A DNA stretch of 64,000 nt from assembly GCF_005222205.1 (NCBI RefSeq), contig NZ_CP032347.1:1-64000 (forward strand), written 5' to 3'. A model generated the notes under the pieces. That model was not told the DNA's origin. It was given only the letters and a program-made list of their open reading frames with translations, and did no database searches. The stretch is from Azospirillum brasilense. GTDB taxonomy: Bacteria; Pseudomonadota; Alphaproteobacteria; Azospirillales; Azospirillaceae. The translations under genes and the position numbers were made by a program. Of this stretch, positions 28,381-36,678 are shown piece by piece. How positions within the stretch are numbered: position 1 is the stretch's first letter; every line of letters starts with the position of its first letter.

Positions 28381-28400
28381 TCCCATCTGCTCCGACAATC

Positions 28401-28432
28401 AAAAACCCCCGCCCTCCGGCGGGGGTTTTTTC
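28401..28432. terminator. Bidirectional intrinsic terminator
   Basis: Stem CCCCCGCC (28406-28413), loop CTCC, stem GGCGGGGG (28418-28425), then seven T (28426-28432) on the plus strand and AAAAA (28401-28405) giving a U-run on the minus strand. It separates the convergent TerC and adenylate cyclase genes and should end both transcripts. Confidence 0.92.
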
Positions 28433-28433
28433 T

Positions 28434-30134
28434 TCAGGCGCCAGCCCCCTCCAGCAGCGCCCGCAAATCCTCCTGGCGCTGGACGGTCCGCACCCCCAGC
28501 GTGCCGTCGCGGCCCCGGATCGCCACCTCCCGGCGCTCCAGATGCTCCAACCGCCGGAGCCCCGCCAGTTCGGCGGCCGCGTCGGAGAAGACCACGGTGG
28601 CGCCCAGCGTCTTGGTCATCTCCTCCAGCCTTGCGGCGACGTTGCCGGTGTCGCCGATGAATTGCAGCGATCCGTCCTCCGAGCAGGCCACCGCCCCGAC
28701 CACGGCGAGGCCGGAATGCACCCCGGCCCCGAAGGCCAGCGGCTGGTCCAGCTCCTCCGCGAGGTCGCGGCTCAGCACCTCGATGTCGCGCCACAGGTCG
28801 GCGGTGGCGCGCAGCGCGCTGGCCGCCGCCGCGGTGGGGTCCTGCTCGTTCGCGAACATGCCCATCACCCCGTCCCCGGCGATGGCGATGACGTAGCCGC
28901 CGTGCTTGCGGATCGCGTCGGTGACGACCTGGACATAGCGGGTGACGATGAACAGCGCGTCGAAGGGCAGCCGCTCCGCCGCCAGCGAGGTCGATCCCCG
29001 CAAATCCACGAACAGCGCGGTGATCGCCAGCTCCCGCCCGCTGTCCATCGGAGCGGTGACGGCGAAGGTGCGGCCGTTGTCCCGCGCCGACAGCAGCGGC
29101 GTCACCGACAGCGGCGCCACCGGGCGGAGCTGGCAGGCGAGGCGGACGGCGGGCGGCGCCTTCATCCGCTCCAGCACCGCCCGCTCCGTGGCGTTGGGCG
29201 GCGGCAGGGCGTCCGCCCCCTCGGTCACCCGGATGCGGCAGGTGGAGCAGCGCCCCCGCCCGCCGCACAGCGCGGTGTGCGGGATGCCGTTGGCCCGGCT
29301 GGCCTCCAGCACCGAGGTCCCGCGCGGAACGGTGACCGAGCGACCGCCGGGATAGGCGATGCGCACCGGGCTGGTCGCCCGCGCCCGCCAGTTGCGGTAT
29401 TGCCGCATCCCCAGCGTGCCGACCAGCAGCAGGACGTAGGTGTTGAACACGCCGCCGCTGATCGCGGCCAGCGCGGCGCGGTTCTCCGCCTCCGGCGTGC
29501 CGGCGGGGGGCGGGCGGAACTGCTCCAGATAGGCGGGATCGGCGGCCGCCCGGCGCTCGGCGTCCCAGCCGGCGTTGACGATCCCGGCCAGCGCCAGCAG
29601 CGGCAGCAGCATGGCGAAGGCGCCGAGCAGCGAGGCCCGCTGCCGGTACCAGGGCTTCGTCATCAGCCAGCCGCGCACCCCGATGCAGCCGTGGATCCAC
29701 ACGATCACCAGCAGCAGGAGCTGGCGCCACAGCAGGGTTTCCGGCGCGGTGATCCAGTAGAGGACGATCGCCCGCGGGTAGGTCAGCGGGTCGTTGTAGA
29801 GGTCGTCCGACAGCATCCCCGCCATGCCGTGAGGGATCAGCAGCAGCGGGATGCACAGGCCGAGCCCGAGCTGCCACGCCTCCCCGGCGGGCATGCGCAG
29901 GTGGCGGCGCCGGTACAGCGCCCACAGCCCCAGCCCGGCGTGGGTGATGAAGGAGCCGGCGAGCAGCGCCTGCCCCGGCAGCGTGTCCCAGACCCACAGC
30001 AGCGTGCGCCGCGCCACCTCCATCCCCGGCAGCAGCAGCAGCCCGGCGGCGTGGGCGAGGAAATGGGTGATGACGAAGGTGAACAGCGTCAGGCCGGTGA
30101 ACAGGCGCAACGGGCGTTCGATCCGGCGTTTCAT
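28434..30134 (-). CDS. Membrane adenylate/guanylate cyclase with 2Fe-2S ferredoxin domain
   Basis: A 566-aa protein in three parts. (1) Residues about 10-240 hold six hydrophobic helices rich in histidine (His24, His28, His65, His102, His148), similar in style to b-heme membrane anchors of succinate dehydrogenase. (2) Residues about 248-325 form a 2Fe-2S ferredoxin domain with Cys270, Cys276, Cys279 and Cys314 (C-x5-C-x2-C-x34-C). (3) Residues about 345-545 form a class III cyclase with metal aspartates Asp357 (LFVDLRGSTS) and Asp401 (AGDGVMGMF) and the NVAARLEE catalytic Asn/Arg region. It probably makes cAMP in response to quinone or redox state; heme binding is inference. It is divergent from a CRP-family regulator with an apparent cAMP pocket. 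Confidence 0.87.
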   Translation of the reverse strand: MKRRIERPLRLFTGLTLFTFVITHFLAHAAGLLLLPGMEVARRTLLWVWDTLPGQALLAGSFITHAGLGLWALYRRRHLRMPAGEAWQLGLGLCIPLLLIPHGMAGMLSDDLYNDPLTYPRAIVLYWITAPETLLWRQLLLLVIVWIHGCIGVRGWLMTKPWYRQRASLLGAFAMLLPLLALAGIVNAGWDAERRAAADPAYLEQFRPPPAGTPEAENRAALAAISGGVFNTYVLLLVGTLGMRQYRNWRARATSPVRIAYPGGRSVTVPRGTSVLEASRANGIPHTALCGGRGRCSTCRIRVTEGADALPPPNATERAVLERMKAPPAVRLACQLRPVAPLSVTPLLSARDNGRTFAVTAPMDSGRELAITALFVDLRGSTSLAAERLPFDALFIVTRYVQVVTDAIRKHGGYVIAIAGDGVMGMFANEQDPTAAAASALRATADLWRDIEVLSRDLAEELDQPLAFGAGVHSGLAVVGAVACSEDGSLQFIGDTGNVAARLEEMTKTLGATVVFSDAAAELAGLRRLEHLERREVAIRGRDGTLGVRTVQRQEDLRALLEGAGA

Positions 30135-30288
30135 GAACGGTTCCGGGTCATGAACGGGGCCAGGCGGCGGATGGGACGGTCGTCATGTCGGTCGGCGGAC
30201 TCGGGCTGTGGGTCTCGGCTTCTGCGTGGCGTCCCTTGGCATCCTATGAGATCATCCCGCGCCATGCCACAGCCCGACACCCATTCCC

Positions 30289-30327
30289 CTCCATGAGGCC
30301 CCTCCATGAGGCCCGTTCATGAGGCGC
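30289..30327 (+). repeat. Three 13-bp tandem repeats at the CRP-family start
   Basis: Units CTCCATGAGGCCC (30289-30301), CTCCATGAGGCCC (30302-30314) and GTTCATGAGGCGC (30315-30327). Each holds an ATG. The third ATG (30319) starts the regulator; the first (30293) opens a 9-codon frame (MRPLHEARS) whose TGA overlaps the regulator ATG. 13 is not a multiple of 3, so gain or loss of a unit changes which ATG leads into the gene. No clear ribosome site precedes any of the three. Confidence 0.75.
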
Positions 30328-31017
30328 CGGACCGAAACGCTGGCCGGGGCGGCGCTGTTCCGCTCCCTGTCCCCCGACGAGCTGCGGGCGCTGGAGGACC
30401 GCTGCCTCTGGCGCCGGGTGGAGGCCGGGCAATGGATCATCGATTTCGAGGATGAGGGGACCGACGTCTTCATCGTCGCCGCCGGTCTGGTCCGGGTGAC
30501 GATCCGCGCGATCTCCGGGCGGACGGTGATCCTGCGCGACATCCCCGCCGGGGAGTTCTTCGGCGAGCTGGCGGCCATCGACGGCAAGGCCCGCTCCGCC
30601 GGCATCGTCGCCGTGACCAACGCCACGGTCGCCTGCATGCCCGCCCCGCTGTTCCGCGACTGCATCCACCGCCACCCCGACGTCTGCGACCAGGTGATGG
30701 TCCTGCTGGCCGGAGAGATCCGGAAGCTCGCCACACGGGTGAACGAGTTCAACACGCTGGACGTGCGCCACCGCATCTACGCCGAGCTGCTGCGGCTGGC
30801 CCGGCCGGACGGGCGGGGGGAGCACAGCGCGACCATCTCCCCGCCGCCGCCCCACGCCGACCTCGCCGCCCGTGTCAGCACCCGGCGCGAGGCGGTCTCG
30901 CGGGAGCTGAGCGCGCTGGAGCGCGACGGGCTGCTGGAGAAGCGGCGGGGGGCGCTGGTCCTCTTGGACACCCGCCGCCTGCGGGAGCGGGTCCGGCAGG
31001 CGGCGGAGGAGGATTGA
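30319..31017 (+). CDS. CRP/FNR family transcriptional regulator, CRP-like cAMP pocket
   Basis: A 232-aa regulator with an N-terminal cyclic-nucleotide domain and a C-terminal helix-turn-helix (about 185-220, LAARVSTRREAVSRELSALE). The phosphate-binding cassette GEFFGELA...ARSAGIVA keeps Glu83, Arg92 and Ser93, equivalent to the cAMP-contacting Glu72, Arg82 and Ser83 of E. coli CRP. No FNR-type cysteine cluster is present. A stop at 30307-30309 in this frame excludes starts further upstream. Divergent from the adenylate cyclase gene across 184 bp, so the pair probably forms a cAMP signalling unit. Confidence 0.85.
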   Translation: MRRRTETLAGAALFRSLSPDELRALEDRCLWRRVEAGQWIIDFEDEGTDVFIVAAGLVRVTIRAISGRTVILRDIPAGEFFGELAAIDGKARSAGIVAVTNATVACMPAPLFRDCIHRHPDVCDQVMVLLAGEIRKLATRVNEFNTLDVRHRIYAELLRLARPDGRGEHSATISPPPPHADLAARVSTRREAVSRELSALERDGLLEKRRGALVLLDTRRLRERVRQAAEED

Positions 31018-31026
31018 CGGCGCGCC

Positions 31027-31605
31027 TTACGCCTTCACCGCCTCGGACTCGATGATGATCTGGATGTCGTCGCCGATGTTCGGCACGCCGTACTTCATGC
31101 CGAAGTCGGAGCGCTTGATCGTGCCGCGGGCGGAGAAGCCGACCGTGTCCATCTTGCTGGCCGGGCTGACGCCGTCCTTGTTGAAGGACACGTCGAGGAC
31201 CACCGGCTTGGTGACGCCCAGCAGGGTCAGGTCGCCGTGCAGCTTGCCGGTCTTGTCGCCGGTCTTTTCGATCTTCGTGCTCTTGAAGGTCATCTTCGGG
31301 AACTCCTTCGCGTTGAAGAAGTCCGGCGACTTCAGGTGCTCGTCGCGCTTGGCGTGGTTGGTGTCGACGCTGGTGGTGTCGATGGTCACCGACAGGCTGC
31401 TCTTGTCCGCGGCGTCCTTGTCGAAGGACAGCTCGCCGGCCACCGTGTTGAAGCGGCCCATGGCCTTGGCGAAGCCCAGATGGTCGACGATGAAGACCAC
31501 CGCGGTGTGGGCCGGGTCGAGCTTGTAGGCGACCGGGGCGGCCTGGGCGGTCAGCGGCAGGGCGACGAGGGCCGAGAGGGCGGCGGCGGAGAGAAGACGC
31601 TTCAT
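31027..31605 (-). CDS. YceI family periplasmic protein
   Basis: A 192-aa secreted protein. The signal peptide (LLSAAALSALVALPLTAQA) is followed by the YceI lipocalin-like domain: YKLDPAHTAVVFIVDHLGFA, GRFNTVAGELSFD, VDTNHAKRDEHLKSPDFFN, and RSDFGMKYGVPNIGDDIQI near the end. Members bind isoprenoid lipids such as polyprenols. ATG 31605 has AAGGA upstream. It lies 44 bp after the membrane protein gene on the same strand and may be cotranscribed. Convergent with the CRP-family gene. Confidence 0.9.
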   Translation of the reverse strand: MKRLLSAAALSALVALPLTAQAAPVAYKLDPAHTAVVFIVDHLGFAKAMGRFNTVAGELSFDKDAADKSSLSVTIDTTSVDTNHAKRDEHLKSPDFFNAKEFPKMTFKSTKIEKTGDKTGKLHGDLTLLGVTKPVVLDVSFNKDGVSPASKMDTVGFSARGTIKRSDFGMKYGVPNIGDDIQIIIESEAVKA

Positions 31606-31649
31606 GATTCGGAGTCCTTTGTCGGATGGAACGGGATGACTGGGGTGGG

Positions 31650-32504
31650 TCAGTAGCCGGACACGTCGGAACCGGCGGAGAGCAGGAAGGCGACGCCCAC
31701 GGCGGCGGCGGCCGGCACCAGGGCGAGGACGGTCAGCGCCACGGTGCCCATGGCCCGTCCCGCGGCGGTGCGCGGCAGGGGCAGGCGGTCGCGCAGCCGG
31801 TCGGCGAAGAAGGCCGGCAGGACGAGCAGCAGGGCTTCGGCGTGGGCGGAGGAGAAGAAGGTCAGGGTGGCGGCCAGCAGGACCAGGATGCCCAGCGCCG
31901 CCTGACCGGCGTTGCCCCAGGCGTGGCGCTCCACCGGCCAGTTCCACAGCAGCAGGCCGCCGGTGGCCGCGGCCAGCGCGAAGGCGAGCTGGGCGACGGA
32001 GGCCGAGGCGCCGACCAGCGCCACCCCGCCCACCGCCACCGCGGCGGCCAGCAGGGCGACGCCGGGCGTCGCCGCCCCCTCGCCCTCGCCGGCGGTGCGC
32101 GTCAGGGCGATCCAGCCGCCGGCCAGCAGCAGGACCGCGGCGGTGATGGTGTCCAGGCTTCCCGGCAGCACCGGCAGGGCGATCCACAGCAAGGACGCCG
32201 TCACCCAGGCGCCGAGCAGCCAAGTGCCGCGGCGGCGGTCCAGCCCGGCGAGGTCGGCGCCGACGCCGATGACCAGACCGGCCACCGCGCTCCAGAACAG
32301 GCGGCCCATGCTGGAGGGCGGCGGCAGGGCGGGCAGGCCGACGATCAGCGCGTAGGCCGCCAGGAAGGCGGCGGCAACACCCGCCGCCGCCAACCGGGGA
32401 CCCCGCGTGCGCCCGCCGGCGAAACGGACCACGCCGACGGCGGCGACGCCGACCACCAGGGGAAACAGGGCGGTCTGCACCACAAGATCATCGAGCAGAG
32501 CCAT
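31650..32504 (-). CDS. Uncharacterised polytopic membrane protein
   Basis: A 284-aa, Ala/Leu/Val-rich protein with about eight or nine hydrophobic helices and few charged residues between them. No catalytic motif or family was recognised with confidence. A pair of short soluble loops contains RDRLPLPRTAAGRAMG near residue 240. It is followed on the same strand by the YceI gene, so a role in envelope lipid or redox function is possible but unproven. Codon usage matches the surrounding high-GC genes and contrasts with the island that begins upstream of it. Confidence 0.65.
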   Translation of the reverse strand: MALLDDLVVQTALFPLVVGVAAVGVVRFAGGRTRGPRLAAAGVAAAFLAAYALIVGLPALPPPSSMGRLFWSAVAGLVIGVGADLAGLDRRRGTWLLGAWVTASLLWIALPVLPGSLDTITAAVLLLAGGWIALTRTAGEGEGAATPGVALLAAAVAVGGVALVGASASVAQLAFALAAATGGLLLWNWPVERHAWGNAGQAALGILVLLAATLTFFSSAHAEALLLVLPAFFADRLRDRLPLPRTAAGRAMGTVALTVLALVPAAAAVGVAFLLSAGSDVSGY

Positions 32505-33148
32505 CGTCGGGGCACTCCAAGCCGCAGGAAACGGGACGCGGGGCGGAGCCTGCCGGGATGGAACGGTCAGGCCAGCGCTTCGCGGCGCGGCTGGAGAGTG
32601 CCGTCACGGCCCGCCGACGCCTGTGCGAAAACGCACATCGCGAACGCGGTGTGACCGGGTTTTCGAGCGTGAACGACGCCGTTGGAGCGGAACGTCTGTT
32701 CCGCCCGTGCGTGCCGTCCGTGCTGGTTTGGAGGGTGGACGCCACGTTGCATAGGGTTGAGACTGTCCCCAGCCAGCCAGTTGCATGTATCGATTCAGCG
32801 CCAACAGCGGACACTACATCGCTTCGCCAGAAACGGCGGCAGTCGTACAGTGCAAGTGACCTTGGTGAGCCGTTGCAAGTCCAGTGCGGAAGAAAAACAC
32901 TTGCCGCGCACACCCGCATGACGTAGATAGCGATTGCGCGAAAAGCGACCGCTTCCCTTGATCCGCTCAGTGGCGGAGTAAACAGGTGGACGAATTGTCG
33001 TCCAAGCGGTCAAGCATACGCCATCCATGCGGTTTCAAGCGTGGATCGGCCAGCGTTCCCCAAAAATCAATTGCCTGACTACGTTAGGCCCAATCGCGAG
33101 CTATCGGCGCTTGGTGGCGCTGCATGCTTGCGTTTTCCGGAGTTCGTC
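32505..33148. other. Intergenic left flank of the tetA island
   Basis: 644 bp without a convincing gene. From about 32620 the base composition and codon-like periodicity depart from the neighbourhood (lower GC, no third-position bias). Short open frames on both strands have no recognisable domain. A hairpin-like near-palindrome lies at 33070-33094 (GCCTGAC / GTTAGGC arms), 55 bp before the tetA ATG, and could be an operator. No divergent tetR gene, transposase or terminal inverted repeat was found. May hold promoter sequence plus remnants of the element that delivered tetA. Confidence 0.5.
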
Positions 33149-34381
33149 ATGAACAGACGGCTTATCGTCATCTTTTCTACTGTCGTCCTCGATGCCGTTG
33201 GCATCGGCCTCATCTTTCCAATACTGCCTTTGCTGTTGCAGGACGTAACCCATACTGAAAATGTGGCTCCCTACATCGGCGTAATGACCGCCCTTTATGC
33301 GGTGATGCAGTTCATTTTCGCACCAATCCTCGGTTCACTGAGCGACCGCCTCGGCCGGCGCCCGATGCTGCTGATTTCACTCACAGGGGCAGCTATCAAC
33401 TATCTGTTCCTGGCTTTTGCTTCCAGCCTCTGGATGCTGCTGCTCGGACGCGCCATCGCTGGTCTGACAAGTGCTAACCTTTCCGTGGCGACCGCCTATC
33501 TCACCGACATTTCCCCTGAAAACACGCGTGCCCGCCGCTTTGGCTTGTTCAATGCTATGTTCGGCATAGGTTTTATCATCGGGCCCATTCTCGGCGGCAT
33601 ACTTGGCGATTGCTGGCTGCGACTGCCTTTCATCGCGGTAGCCGCCCTAAACGCCAGCAATTTTCTGCTGACGCTTTTCATTCTTCCAGAGTCGCGCACT
33701 CCCTCCCGGGAGAAGATCGACGTGGCCGCGCTCAACCCCCTGGGGCCTCTGCGTTGGGTGCTCTCGGTCAAGAGTCTGTTCCCCATCATCGTCATCTTTT
33801 TCATCTTCAGCGCCACCGGCGAGGCTTACGGCACCTCCTGGGCTCTGTGGGGGAGCGACACGTTCCAGTGGAACGGGTTTTGGATCGGTCTGTCCCTCAG
33901 CGCTTTCGGTGTTTGCCAAACTGTTGCGCAGGCGCTTCTTCCGGGTCCGGCCGTAAAGCTGCTCGGCGAACGCGCCACTATTCTGTTGGGCATTGCCAGT
34001 GCCTGCACGGCGCTGATCGTTATGGCCTTCGCCACCCAGGGCTGGATGATCTTTGCGATCATGCCGGTCTTCGCCCTCGGCGGTATTGGCGTGCCTACGT
34101 TGCAGTCGCTGGCGACCCGGCAGGTCGACGAGCGGCTGCAAGGGCAATTCCAAGGCGTACTGGCCTCGGCCTTGAGCTTGGCATCGATCGTGGCTCCCCT
34201 AGCATTTTCCAGCGTCTACCTTTTGGTCAGGGCGCAATGGCCCGGCGCGATCTGGCTGTCGGTGGCCGTCGTTTACGTAATCAGCGTGCCGCTGGTGATC
34301 GGCCTGCGATTTGAGAAGCCTGCAGCGTTCCCGGCAACACAAGACCTCGCTTCCGGGCTCACCCAGGACATGCTGCGGTAG
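33149..34381 (+). CDS. TetA-type MFS efflux transporter (tetracycline efflux family)
   Basis: A 410-aa transporter with 12 predicted helices. It has TetA-type features: N-terminal IVIFSTVVLDAVGIGLIFPI, MFS motif A GSLSDRLGRRPMLL (about residue 63), motif C-like GIGFIIGPILGGILGD (about 130), and RQVDERLQGQFQGVLAS in the C-terminal half as in Tet(A). ATG 33149 is chosen from homology; the frame is open for 36 codons upstream without similarity. Base composition is clearly lower in GC and richer in A/T codons than neighbours, indicating transfer. Substrate specificity (tetracycline or another drug) is inferred only. Confidence 0.8.
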   Translation: MNRRLIVIFSTVVLDAVGIGLIFPILPLLLQDVTHTENVAPYIGVMTALYAVMQFIFAPILGSLSDRLGRRPMLLISLTGAAINYLFLAFASSLWMLLLGRAIAGLTSANLSVATAYLTDISPENTRARRFGLFNAMFGIGFIIGPILGGILGDCWLRLPFIAVAALNASNFLLTLFILPESRTPSREKIDVAALNPLGPLRWVLSVKSLFPIIVIFFIFSATGEAYGTSWALWGSDTFQWNGFWIGLSLSAFGVCQTVAQALLPGPAVKLLGERATILLGIASACTALIVMAFATQGWMIFAIMPVFALGGIGVPTLQSLATRQVDERLQGQFQGVLASALSLASIVAPLAFSSVYLLVRAQWPGAIWLSVAVVYVISVPLVIGLRFEKPAAFPATQDLASGLTQDMLR

Positions 34382-34670
34382 ACGCACGGCGGTCGATCAT
34401 CGGTGTCCGCTTTGGGTCAGATTCAGATGTTCGAGAGTGCGCCAAAAGCGAAAGCTGAACCGGTGGTGCTCCGCGTCACGGCGACGAGCGCGGACGCGCC
34501 CCAACCCTCCGGTCGGCTTCGCCCATGGCCCTTCCGCGTCGCCGGTTCGGTGTGTTCGGCATCGGCCGGCGGCGGACGCCAACCGTCCGGGCGTCGATAT
34601 AGACTGGCACCGTTACACAAGGGAGCCCTGCCCCTGGCATCCTTCTCCCCTCCGGGATTGAGAGGAGGCG
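34382..34670. other. Intergenic right flank of the tetA island
   Basis: 289 bp between tetA and the nitroreductase gene. Composition changes gradually back to high GC. A minus-strand frame (34397-34582) contains a stretch (FWRTLEHLNLTQSGHR) that could be a fragment of a lost gene, but no family was recognised. No terminator with a T-run and no inverted repeat matching the left flank were seen. Confidence 0.4.
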
Positions 34671-35375
34671 TCAGAAGCCGTGGAAACGGGTGAAGTCGGA
34701 AACCGGGGCTCGCTCGGTCTCCAGGCGGTTTTCCGGCGCGTCGGGGTCGGCGTGGCCCAGCGCCATGCCGCTCAGCAGGATGTCGGTGTCCGGGATGGCG
34801 AGATGGCGGCGGACGATGCGGTGGTACGTGATGAAGGCGGCCTGCGGGCAGGTGTCCAGCCCGAAGCCCCGCGCCGCCACCATCACATTCTCCATGAACA
34901 TGCCGACGTCGAGCCAGCTTCCCTGCTCCATCCGCCGGTCCATGGTGAAGAACAGCCCGACCGGGGCGCCGAAGAAGTCGTAATTCCGGGCGTGCTGGTG
35001 GGCCGTCGCCTCGCGGTCGCCCTTGGCGATGCCGAGCAGGCCGTAGAGGTCCCAGCCGATCTTCCGCCGCCGCCGCAGATAGGGCTCGAACCACTGGGTC
35101 GGGTAATAGGTGTATTCCGCCCCGGCCTGGGCGTCCGCCGGGTCGAAATGGGCGGCGCGCAGGTCCGCCGACAGCGCCTCGCGCGCCGCACCGGCCACCG
35201 CGTGGACTTTCCAGGGCTGGATGTTCGACCCGCTGGGCGCCCGGCTGGCGGCGTCGAGGATCTCTTCCACCACGGCGCGCGGCACCGGCTCGGCGGTGAA
35301 GGCGCGGACGCTGCGGCGGCTGCGAACGGCGTCCAGCGCGGACAAGGGGCAGGGGGTGGGGTCTTCGGACGCCAT
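34671..35375 (-). CDS. Nitroreductase family protein
   Basis: A 234-aa FMN-dependent oxidoreductase. N-terminal FMN-phosphate motif SRRSVRAFTAEPVPRAVVEE, then ASRAPSGSNIQPWKVHAV, WLDVGMFMENVMVAARGFGL, and the C-terminal ILLSGMALGHADPDAPENR with the second FMN contact region. Uses NAD(P)H to reduce nitro or quinone compounds; physiological substrate unknown. Homology starts at about residue 10, and the ATG at 35375 fits. Same strand as the response regulator upstream (77-bp gap). Confidence 0.87.
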   Translation of the reverse strand: MASEDPTPCPLSALDAVRSRRSVRAFTAEPVPRAVVEEILDAASRAPSGSNIQPWKVHAVAGAAREALSADLRAAHFDPADAQAGAEYTYYPTQWFEPYLRRRRKIGWDLYGLLGIAKGDREATAHQHARNYDFFGAPVGLFFTMDRRMEQGSWLDVGMFMENVMVAARGFGLDTCPQAAFITYHRIVRRHLAIPDTDILLSGMALGHADPDAPENRLETERAPVSDFTRFHGF

Positions 35376-35452
35376 GGGCGCGCTCCGCTGCGGACGGTGT
35401 CTCGTGAACCCTGTCCGGGGAACGGCGGCCCTCTCAGGACCGAGAAGGACGG

Positions 35453-35842
35453 TCAGGCTGGCAGCAGGCGCTGCACCGCGTCAAGGAGCTGGTCCTCCTC
35501 GAACGGCTTTTCCAGGAAGGCGGTCACGCCGGCTTCCCGCGCGCGGGCGAAGGTCGCGGGATCGCCGCGCCCCGAAACCATGATGACGGGCAGGCCGTGC
35601 AGGTTCGCCCCGAAGCGCTCGATGAACTCCAGCCCGCTCATCACCGGCAGGTGCAGGTCGAGGACGAGGCAGCCCGACGGCTTGCCGTTGTACTGATCCA
35701 TGAAACTCTGACACGACGCGTAGTCGCGCACTTCGAAGGCACAGGCTTCGAGCAGCGCCTTCATCGAGTCCCGCACCGGCTCGTCGTCGTCGACGATGTA
35801 GACGATGCTATCGCCCGGTTCGGCCAAGACTGCCTCCAGCAT
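35453..35842 (-). CDS. Single-domain response regulator
   Basis: 129 aa, one receiver domain only. Acidic pocket VDDDE (about 18-21), phosphoacceptor Asp62 in LVLDLHLPVMSG, conserved Ser in VSGRGD and Lys in FLEKPFEE. There is no output domain, so it acts by phosphotransfer or protein contact, like FixJ-type or DivK-type stand-alone receivers. It lies 143 bp downstream of the FixJ-like gene on the same strand and is similar in style to that receiver, so it may compete for phosphate from the FixL-like kinase. Confidence 0.87.
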   Translation of the reverse strand: MLEAVLAEPGDSIVYIVDDDEPVRDSMKALLEACAFEVRDYASCQSFMDQYNGKPSGCLVLDLHLPVMSGLEFIERFGANLHGLPVIMVSGRGDPATFARAREAGVTAFLEKPFEEDQLLDAVQRLLPA

Positions 35843-35985
35843 CGGAAATCACGCGGAATGACGCCCGTCGTGGGGCGTTACAGGGAAGATAGAAGCCGAC
35901 CGGCGGTGCCGGAATACGGAGTTCCCCTTATCGGGCGTGGTTTTGATGTGGATCAGTCACCGCCGGCGCCGCCCGGCGGCCCTGA

Positions 35986-36678
35986 TCACTCCCCTTTGGG
36001 GGTGATTCCCGCGGACAGGGCCATGCGGACCAGCGAGGGCAGGCTGTCGGCGCGCATCTTCTCCATCACGCGGGCGCGGTGGATTTCGACCGTGCGCGGG
36101 CTGATCGACAGTTCGAAGGCGATGACCTTGTTCGACTTGCCTTCGACCAGCCATTGCAGCACGTCGCGTTCCCGCGGCGTCAGGCTGGCCAGCCGCTCCA
36201 GCACCTCCGGGGAGACGGCGGGAGCAGCCGGCGCCGGAGTCGGCGCCTGGGCGGCCGGTGGGGCCGTGAGCGGAACCGCGCGGGCCAGGGCGGCCTTCAC
36301 GCTGCCGATCAGCGCCTGCTCGTCGAAGGGCTTCTCCACGAAGTCGACGGCCCCGGCCTTCATGGCGCGCACCGCCAGGGGCACGTCGGCGTGGCCGGTC
36401 ATGACGATCACCGGCAGGCCGCGCCCCTCCTGCACCAGCCGTTCCTGGACGTCGAGCCCGCTCATCTGCGGCATCCGCACATCGACCAGCAGGCAGCCGG
36501 GGCGCGACGGCGCGTCCGACTCCAGGAAGGCGAGGGGGGACTCGAAGCTCTCGACCCGGAATCCCTCGCATTCCAGCAGGATCACGACGGAATCGCGCAC
36601 CGCCTCGTCGTCGTCCAGGACGAAGACCGTCATGTCCGACGGGGGAGTTTCGGGCGGCAATGGGGACTCAGGGCGCAT
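35986..36678 (-). CDS. FixJ/NarL-type response regulator
   Basis: A 230-aa regulator. Receiver domain with DDDEAVRDS and phosphoacceptor Asp66 (CLLVDVRMPQMSG), and Lys in VEKPFDE. A Pro/Ala-rich linker (about 135-160) leads to a LuxR-type helix-turn-helix (LTPRERDVLQWLVEGKSNKV, then AFELSISPRTVEIHRA). This is the FixJ/TtrR layout. It overlaps the kinase gene by about 11 bp; ATG 36678 has GGAG upstream at proper spacing, and 36681 is an alternative. Should be phosphorylated by the FixL-like kinase; target genes unknown. Confidence 0.85.
   Translation of the reverse strand: MRPESPLPPETPPSDMTVFVLDDDEAVRDSVVILLECEGFRVESFESPLAFLESDAPSRPGCLLVDVRMPQMSGLDVQERLVQEGRGLPVIVMTGHADVPLAVRAMKAGAVDFVEKPFDEQALIGSVKAALARAVPLTAPPAAQAPTPAPAAPAVSPEVLERLASLTPRERDVLQWLVEGKSNKVIAFELSISPRTVEIHRARVMEKMRADSLPSLVRMALSAGITPKGE

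Noticed and set aside
32558..33028. Short open frames on both strands left of the tetA-type gene, considered as tetR or a transposase remnant
   Set aside because: No helix-turn-helix, DDE motif or codon bias; the frames overlap each other in all phases.
33070..33094. Integron attC site
   Set aside because: Only one GTTRRRY-like core with a short arm; no full attC structure or integrase gene.
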